Below are positions 13,851-18,077 of a DNA stretch of 18,077 nucleotides, piece after piece. The notes below the pieces were generated by a model that saw only the letters and a list, made by a program, of their open reading frames with translations, had not been told where the DNA came from and did no database searches. The stretch's first letter is position 1; every line of letters starts with the position of its first letter. Made by a program: the position numbers and the translations under genes. Origin of the DNA: Pseudonocardiales bacterium (GTDB lineage Bacteria; Actinomycetota; Actinomycetes; Mycobacteriales; Pseudonocardiaceae); the NCBI GenBank assembly GCA_013695005.1, contig JACDBJ010000388.1:1-18077 (forward strand). The letters are read 5' to 3'.

Positions 13851-16145
13851 TTAGTGGGTGGCGCGGTCGCGGGCGGCGGCCACGGCGACCTGGCCGAGGC
13901 TGATGCCGGCGTCGTTGGGTGGGACCCGGCTGTGCGTGAGCACCCGCAGGCCTGCGCTCGAGAGCGCGGCAGACACCCGCTGCAGCAGCACGACGTTCTG
14001 GAACACCCCGCCGGACAGCGCCACCGTGGACAGCCCGGTCTCGGCGCAGGCGGCTTGCGCTGCCCGCGCCAGCACGTCGACCACGCCATTGTGGAAGCGC
14101 GCCGCGATCGTGCCCGGGTCGACCTCGGCCCGGACGTCCTCCACCACCGCGCGAATGAGGTCGCCGCCGCGGATCAGCTCGCCTTCCAACCGAGCCGGGT
14201 AGCCGGCCGGCTCGTCGAGCTGCACCCGCTGTTCCAGCTCGATCGCGGCCTGGCCCTCGTAGTTGACCGCGTCGCGGATGCCGATCAACGCGGCCACCGC
14301 GTCGAACAGCCGGCCGACGCTGCTGGTCATCGGGGTGTCGAGCTCCGAGTCCAACAGCCGCAGCACATGGGTCCACCGCACCCCGTTCCGCGCGATGATC
14401 TCCAGGTCATCCGGCGGCGCGCCGTCGTAGGCCACCCGCAGCCACGACGCCGCCATCCGCCACGGCTCCTTGATGGCGCTCTCGCCGCCGGGCAGGGGCA
14501 CCGGTTCGAGGTGGAACATCCGCCGGTAATCCACCAGCGACGCCACCATGACCTCGCCACCCCACAGCGTGCCGTCGCCGCCGTACCCGGTGCCGTCGCA
14601 GGCGATGCCGACCACCGGCCCTTCCTCGCCGTTGTCGGCGAGGCAGGAGGCGATGTGGGCGTGGTGGTGCTGGACGCCGAGCAGCTCGACGCCCTCGACA
14701 TCCCCATCGACGAGGTCAAGGGCGTACTTGGTGGACAGGTACTCGGGATGCAGGTCGTGCACCACCAGCTCCGGGGCGATGTCGAACAGCCGCTTGAAGT
14801 GCTCGATGCCCTCAGTGAACGAGCGCAGCGTCTCGTAGTTCTCCAGGTCGCCGATGTGGTGCGACAGGAACGCGTGCCGGCCCTTGGCCAGGCAGAACGT
14901 GCTCTTCAGCTCCGCGCCGCAGCCCAGTACCTGCCGTGGCGCCGGCCAGGCCAGTGGCAGTGGTTCGGGGGCGTAGCCGCGTGAGCGCCGCAGCGGCATC
15001 GGGCGGCCGCCGACCACCCGCAGCACCGAGTCGTCGGCCCGGATGTGGATCGGTCGGTCGTGGGTGAGGAACCCGTCGGCGATCGGCTGCAGCCGGGTTG
15101 CGGCGTCGGCGTCGTGGTAGACGATCGGCTCGTCGGAGATGTTGCCGCTGGTGAGCACGATCGGCGCTCCGACGGCGTCGACGAGCAGGTGGTGCAGCGG
15201 CGTGTAGGGCAGCATCACGCCGAGGGAGCGGTTGCCTGGCGCGACCTGCGGCGCGAGCCGGGCATCGGGCCGCCGGTGCAGCAGCACGATGGGCCGGCGC
15301 CGCGAGGTCAGCTCGACGAGCTCGGCCTCGTCGACCTCACACAGCTCGTGCACCGCCGCCAGATCTGGCGCGAGCACGGCGAACGGCTTGTCCTCGCGGT
15401 GCTTGCGGCCGCGCAGTGCAGCCACTGCCTGCTCGTGGTCTGCCCGGGCCGCGAGGTGGAAGCCGCCGAGCCCCTTGACGGCGAGCACCGCGCCCGCTGA
15501 GAGCCAGGTAGCGGCGTCGCGGATGGGGTCCCCGCTCTCGCCCACCGGCTGCCCCGCAGTGTCGATCAGGCGCAGCGTCGGCCCGCACTGCGAGCAGCAC
15601 ACCGGCTGGGCGTGGAAGCGCCGGTCGGTCGGGTCGTGGTACTCGGCCGTACACGCCGCGCAGAGGGCGAACCCGGCCATCGTGGTGGACGGCCGGTCGT
15701 AGGGGACGTCGGTGACGATCGTGAAGCGCGGGCCGCAGTTGGTGCAGTTGATGAACGGGTAGCGGTAGCGCCGGTCGGCGGGGTCGTGCAGCTCGCGCAG
15801 GCAGTCGTCGCAGGTCGCGCTGTCCGCGGAGATCAACGTCGAGCGTGGGCCGTGTGACTCGCTGGCCGCGATGGTGAACGCCGTGTCGCCGCCTACCGGT
15901 ATCGGGACCGCACTGACCTCCTCGACGGCGGCCAGCGCCGGCGCCCTGGAGCGCAGCGCGTCGACGAACTTCTCCAGCGCCGCCGGATCACCCTCGGCCT
16001 CGATGATCACGCCGGCCTCGTCGTTGCCGACGAACCCGACGACGCCCAGCTCGCCGGCCAGCCCGTGGACGAACGGCCGGAAGCCGACACCCTGCACGAT
16101 CCCGGTCACCCGGATCCGCGAACGGACCCGCGCGGGCGCGCTCAT
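13851..16145 (-). CDS. hypF: Carbamoyltransferase HypF
   Basis: 764 aa. HypF converts carbamoyl phosphate to carbamoyl-AMP and passes the carbamoyl group to HypE, the first step to the CN ligands. Domains in order: acylphosphatase-like (V17-Q-G-V-G-F-R-P-F25); four CxxC zinc pairs at 112/115, 134/137, 162/165 and 184/187 with the canonical 18-24-18 spacing; a YrdC-like domain (VLAVKGLGGFHLAARADHEQ); and a Kae1-like domain (QHHHAHIASC, CDGTGYGGDGTLWGGE, LSGGVFQN). Length is normal. ATG 16145 overlaps the SIS protein stop (ATGA); a longer in-frame extension to 16634 runs inside that gene and is not used. Here hypF is separated from the other hyp genes and lies in an operon with SIS proteins and a second HypC-like protein. 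Confidence 0.97.
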   Translation of the reverse strand: MSAPARVRSRIRVTGIVQGVGFRPFVHGLAGELGVVGFVGNDEAGVIIEAEGDPAALEKFVDALRSRAPALAAVEEVSAVPIPVGGDTAFTIAASESHGPRSTLISADSATCDDCLRELHDPADRRYRYPFINCTNCGPRFTIVTDVPYDRPSTTMAGFALCAACTAEYHDPTDRRFHAQPVCCSQCGPTLRLIDTAGQPVGESGDPIRDAATWLSAGAVLAVKGLGGFHLAARADHEQAVAALRGRKHREDKPFAVLAPDLAAVHELCEVDEAELVELTSRRRPIVLLHRRPDARLAPQVAPGNRSLGVMLPYTPLHHLLVDAVGAPIVLTSGNISDEPIVYHDADAATRLQPIADGFLTHDRPIHIRADDSVLRVVGGRPMPLRRSRGYAPEPLPLAWPAPRQVLGCGAELKSTFCLAKGRHAFLSHHIGDLENYETLRSFTEGIEHFKRLFDIAPELVVHDLHPEYLSTKYALDLVDGDVEGVELLGVQHHHAHIASCLADNGEEGPVVGIACDGTGYGGDGTLWGGEVMVASLVDYRRMFHLEPVPLPGGESAIKEPWRMAASWLRVAYDGAPPDDLEIIARNGVRWTHVLRLLDSELDTPMTSSVGRLFDAVAALIGIRDAVNYEGQAAIELEQRVQLDEPAGYPARLEGELIRGGDLIRAVVEDVRAEVDPGTIAARFHNGVVDVLARAAQAACAETGLSTVALSGGVFQNVVLLQRVSAALSSAGLRVLTHSRVPPNDAGISLGQVAVAAARDRATH

Positions 16146-16789
16146 TGCAGAGCGCGCTGGGTGAGCTCGGCCAACACGTGGTACGTCGTGGTCTGCGCTT
16201 CCTGGATCCGGTGCACCGACGCCGACGGCATGACGAACAGGAAGTCGATCTCGCCGCGCTCCGCTGCCTCGGCCATCGCGCCGCCGGAGTAGCCGGCGAA
16301 GCCGACGGTCAGCATGCCCTTGTCGTGTGCTTGCGCGAAGCCGCGCAGCACGTTGGCCGAGCCGCCGCTGGTGGACAGCCCGACCGCGATGTCGCACTCC
16401 CGGCCGGCCGCCGCGATCGGCCGTGCGAACACCAGCTCGAAGCCGACGTCGTTGGCCAGCGCGGTCAACGTGGCGACGTCGCTGGTCAGCGACATCGCCG
16501 GCAACGGGCGATCGGCGCTGCGCGGCGCGCAGAACAGGGTGGCCAGCGCCTCGGCGTCGGTGCTGCTGCCGCCGTTGCCGAAGGTGATCATGCGGCCGCC
16601 GCGGGCGAAGCGCTGGGCCACCGCCGTCGCGCACACCGCGATCCGCTCGCCGTCGGCGGCGAGTACCTCGTCACGCAGCTTGGCGATCTCGGTCAGCTTG
16701 TCCCTGGTGGAGCGTGCGACGTCGGACAGGACACCGTTGACGTCGGCCTTGCCAGCGTGCAGGAACGGGTAGAGCGACTCCAACGTCAT
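16142..16789 (-). CDS. SIS-domain protein 1 (GmhA-like), catalytic Glu missing
   Basis: 215 aa. Similar to sedoheptulose-7-phosphate isomerase GmhA along its length: FGNGGSSTDAEALATLF (70-86), the phosphate loop GLSTSGGSANV (S139-S144), and RIQEAQTTTYHVL with Q196 and H204 at the E. coli Gln172 and His180 positions. The catalytic Glu65 position is L85 and the metal-site His61 position is A81, by my hand alignment. It should still bind a sugar phosphate but may not isomerise alone. Its start overlaps the HypC-like stop (ATGA) and its stop overlaps the hypF start (ATGA). The residues missing here are present in the paralogue at 17022-17624, so a mixed oligomer is possible. Direct involvement in hydrogenase maturation is inferred from context. 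Confidence 0.85.
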   Translation of the reverse strand: MTLESLYPFLHAGKADVNGVLSDVARSTRDKLTEIAKLRDEVLAADGERIAVCATAVAQRFARGGRMITFGNGGSSTDAEALATLFCAPRSADRPLPAMSLTSDVATLTALANDVGFELVFARPIAAAGRECDIAVGLSTSGGSANVLRGFAQAHDKGMLTVGFAGYSGGAMAEAAERGEIDFLFVMPSASVHRIQEAQTTTYHVLAELTQRALQ

Positions 16790-17025
16790 GACTCGACAGG
16801 CTCCGTAACCACCGCGATCGCTTCCTTGGCGTGCACGAGCACCACGTCGCCGATGCCGGCGGTGACCAGCGCGATGCTGACCTCCTCCGAGCTGACCCCG
16901 GTGTCGACCATGGCCAGCCCGTCGCCGAGCAGCTCGGTGATCCGGACCGGGACGGCGACGTCGCCGCAGGTGATGCAGACGTCGCCCTCGCAGTGCGCCG
17001 CGTTCACAACGGGTAGTTCGCTCAC
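16786..17025 (-). CDS. Second HypC/HupF-like protein, internal CX4CX2C
   Basis: 79 aa, starting at GTG 17025 (VSELPVVNAAHCEGDV), which overlaps the upstream SIS stop (GTGA). The segment CGDVAVPVRITELLGDGLAM, followed by VGDVVLVHAKEAIA-like sequence (IGDVVLVHAKEAIA), matches the HypC OB fold. Canonical HypC needs Cys directly after the initiator Met. Here no such Cys exists; instead C12-x4-C17-x2-C20 sits just before the fold, where a metal or iron ligand site could form. A longer reading from 17070 adds a low-complexity extension and lies within the upstream gene, so I reject it. It is coupled to both SIS genes. It may be a specialised iron-ligand chaperone or may partner HypF; the sequence alone does not say. 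Confidence 0.82.
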   Translation of the reverse strand: MSELPVVNAAHCEGDVCITCGDVAVPVRITELLGDGLAMVDTGVSSEEVSIALVTAGIGDVVLVHAKEAIAVVTEPVES

Positions 17026-17624
17026 GTCAGAACTCCTGGATGATCGAGGAACACGTGCACCAGCTCCCACAGCACGTGATAGGCCGTCACGTGCATCTCG
17101 CGGACGACCAGCGGGTCGTCGGAGTGAACGGTGATCGCGTGGTCCAGCCCGGGCATCTCGGCGATCTTCCCACCGTGGCCGCCGAGCAGCGCCACCGTCA
17201 GCAGGCCGGTGTCCCTCGCCTGCTCAAGGCCCCTGAGAACGGCGGCGTTGCGGCCGTCGACCGAGAAGCCGAGCGCGATGTCGGCGGGCTGACCCTGCAG
17301 GTAGACCTGGGCGGCGAAGGACTCGTCGGTGCCGTGCCGCTCGGTGAGGGCGGACATCGCGGCCGGGTCGCCCGCGAGGTTGACGGCAGGCAGCGCCCGC
17401 TTGCCCATGATCACCGGGTGCACGAACTCCACCACCACGTGCGCGGCGTCCGCGGCGGCGGATCCGGCGCCGAACGCCAGCAGCCGGCCCCCGCGGTGAA
17501 ACCGCTGGGCCATCGCGTGGCAGGCGCGGGCGACGGTCTGGGCGTCAGTGGCGAGGGCGTCCGTTGGTGCGCTGCGGCGTGCGAATACCTCCGCCGTGTC
17601 CGCGGCCGTTAAGTCCGCGATCAT
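17022..17624 (-). CDS. SIS-domain protein 2 (GmhA-like), phosphate loop degenerate
   Basis: 200 aa, starting at ATG 17624 after GGAAAGGAAC. It aligns with GmhA: FGAGSAAADAAHVVVEF (51-67) keeps H62 and E66 at the E. coli His61 and Glu65 positions, and MHVTAYHVLWEL keeps H183 at His180. The Ser55 position is Ala, the phosphate loop STSGNS has become SVDGRN (121-126), and the Gln172 position is R175. It thus keeps acid-base residues but has lost most phosphate contacts, the reverse of its paralogue. The 5' end overlaps the padR frame by 80 bp; the 3' end overlaps the HypC-like start by 4 bp. The upstream in-frame Met at 17690 lies inside padR and has no better ribosome binding site. Confidence 0.83.
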   Translation of the reverse strand: MIADLTAADTAEVFARRSAPTDALATDAQTVARACHAMAQRFHRGGRLLAFGAGSAAADAAHVVVEFVHPVIMGKRALPAVNLAGDPAAMSALTERHGTDESFAAQVYLQGQPADIALGFSVDGRNAAVLRGLEQARDTGLLTVALLGGHGGKIAEMPGLDHAITVHSDDPLVVREMHVTAYHVLWELVHVFLDHPGVLT

Positions 17625-17985
17625 CGCCGTTCCTTTCCTGACTCCGGTCCTCGGCTGCGACGAGCCTGGCGAAGCGCTCCAGGAACACATGCAGAGCCTG
17701 GTGCGTCGACTGCAGGTCGCGGGCCTGCTGGGCCAGATTCTCGATCCCCGCAGGAGTCACATGATACGTCCGACGGGCCGGTCCGACATCCGAGGTCTCC
17801 CATTCCGAGCGGACCATGCCATTGCGTTCCAGCCCGCGCAACGCGCGGTACACGCCGCCGGCGTCACCGTCGCCGTCGTGCATCGGTTTGAGACGAGCTG
17901 CCAGCTCGTAGCCGTGGTCCGGCCGCTCACGAAGGAGCAACAGCAGACACGGCTGCAGAAAATTACGTGGCTCAAGCTCTGCCAA
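17545..17985 (-). CDS. PadR-family transcriptional regulator
   Basis: 146 aa. TTG start at 17985-17983 with AGGGGG (17998-17993) 7 bases upstream. The winged helix-turn-helix is clear: LQPCLLLLLRERPDHGYELA, then GGVYRALRGLERNGMVRSEW, then the wing ARRTYHVTPAG. A C-terminal helix (QQARDLQSTHQALHVFLERF) should form the dimer. The last 27 or so residues (GLNGRGHGGGIRTPQRTNGR) are low-complexity and coincide with the 80-bp overlap with the SIS gene, so they are probably not structured. PadR proteins are usually repressors of adjacent genes, released by a small ligand or redox change. It heads the hypF operon and may also act at the hhyS promoter; neither is shown by sequence. Confidence 0.88.
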   Translation of the reverse strand: MAELEPRNFLQPCLLLLLRERPDHGYELAARLKPMHDGDGDAGGVYRALRGLERNGMVRSEWETSDVGPARRTYHVTPAGIENLAQQARDLQSTHQALHVFLERFARLVAAEDRSQERNGDDRGLNGRGHGGGIRTPQRTNGRPRH

Positions 17986-17990
17986 CAGGG

Positions 17991-18004
17991 GACCCCCTGG
18001 GGTC
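17991..18004. promoter_or_regulatory. Palindrome covering the padR ribosome binding site
   Basis: GACCCC (17991-17996), CT, GGGGTC (17999-18004): perfect 6-bp arms around a 2-bp centre. It includes the AGGGGG ribosome binding site of padR. It could be an autoregulatory operator or part of an mRNA structure that limits translation, although a 2-nt loop is too tight for a full hairpin. Confidence 0.4.
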
Positions 18005-18034
18005 GGACGGCTCGTGCGCTCGACGCAGGCAGCC

Positions 18035-18050
18035 TGTCACTGGGAGTACA
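18035..18050. promoter_or_regulatory. Possible PadR operator (imperfect dyad)
   Basis: TGTCACTGGGAGTACA contains ACT-GGG-AGT flanked by TGT and ACA with a one-base offset. PadR-type regulators often bind dyads with TGT/ACA ends. It lies 50 bp upstream of the padR start. The match is weak. Confidence 0.22.
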
Positions 18051-18077
18051 CCGTTACAAGCCCAAGTGGAGACCACA

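Noticed and set aside
13854..14984. Plus-strand open frame opposite hypF
   Set aside because: hypF motifs account for the sequence; the plus frame is an antisense shadow rich in Arg, His and Val.
16146..16634. HypF N-terminal extension to 16634
   Set aside because: The extension is an out-of-frame reading of SIS protein 1; the acylphosphatase domain begins just after ATG 16145.

Overview
This is a high-GC, densely packed window from an actinomycete. The codon usage, frequent GTG/TTG starts, 4-bp ATGA/GTGA overlaps, and a group 1h [NiFe] hydrogenase in its actinobacterial gene context all point there. A Pseudonocardiales-like host is my guess; genus cannot be read from the sequence. Nearly everything between 851 and 17985 belongs to one hydrogenase locus: structural genes, maturation genes and a set of poorly understood accessory genes.

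Layout. (1) 1-490, minus strand: two short, translationally coupled helical proteins unrelated to the hydrogenase; the second runs off the window edge. (2) 491-850: divergent intergenic region with a possible promoter, three inverted repeats and a good ribosome binding site for hhyS. (3) 851-13769, plus strand: one long, tightly spaced array. It holds hhyS and hhyL, then a NifU-like single-cysteine protein, a DUF5947-like cysteine-rich protein, a DUF6084-like protein and a 472-aa unknown. These are followed by the large-subunit maturation endopeptidase, a 33-aa membrane microprotein nested inside the endopeptidase ORF, a YceI-like lipocalin, a 70-aa membrane-anchored small protein, hypC, hypD, hypE, hypA and hypB. 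The array ends with a PD-(D/E)XK-type protein that keeps its Fe-S cysteines but appears to have lost nuclease residues, and a 97-aa acidic unknown. (4) 13770-13850: convergent intergenic region with two mirror-image hairpins sharing the core CACTTATGTG. (5) 13851-17985, minus strand: an operon reading padR - SIS protein 2 - HypC-like protein 2 - SIS protein 1 - hypF, with 4-bp overlaps through its last four genes.

How it works together. HhyS and HhyL form a soluble, Tat-signal-free, oxygen-tolerant-type H2-oxidising enzyme; in characterised actinobacteria such enzymes scavenge atmospheric H2. HypF and HypE make the CN ligands, HypC and HypD assemble Fe(CN)2CO, HypA and HypB deliver nickel, and the endopeptidase removes the 21-residue HhyL tail after His573. 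The accessory genes probably serve Fe-S supply, electron transfer or membrane association, but their jobs are not established.

The least expected parts are these: two SIS (GmhA-like) paralogues whose active-site losses look complementary; a second HypC-like protein without the N-terminal Met-Cys; the likely dead Fe-S nuclease-fold protein; and the microprotein gene nested in the protease ORF.
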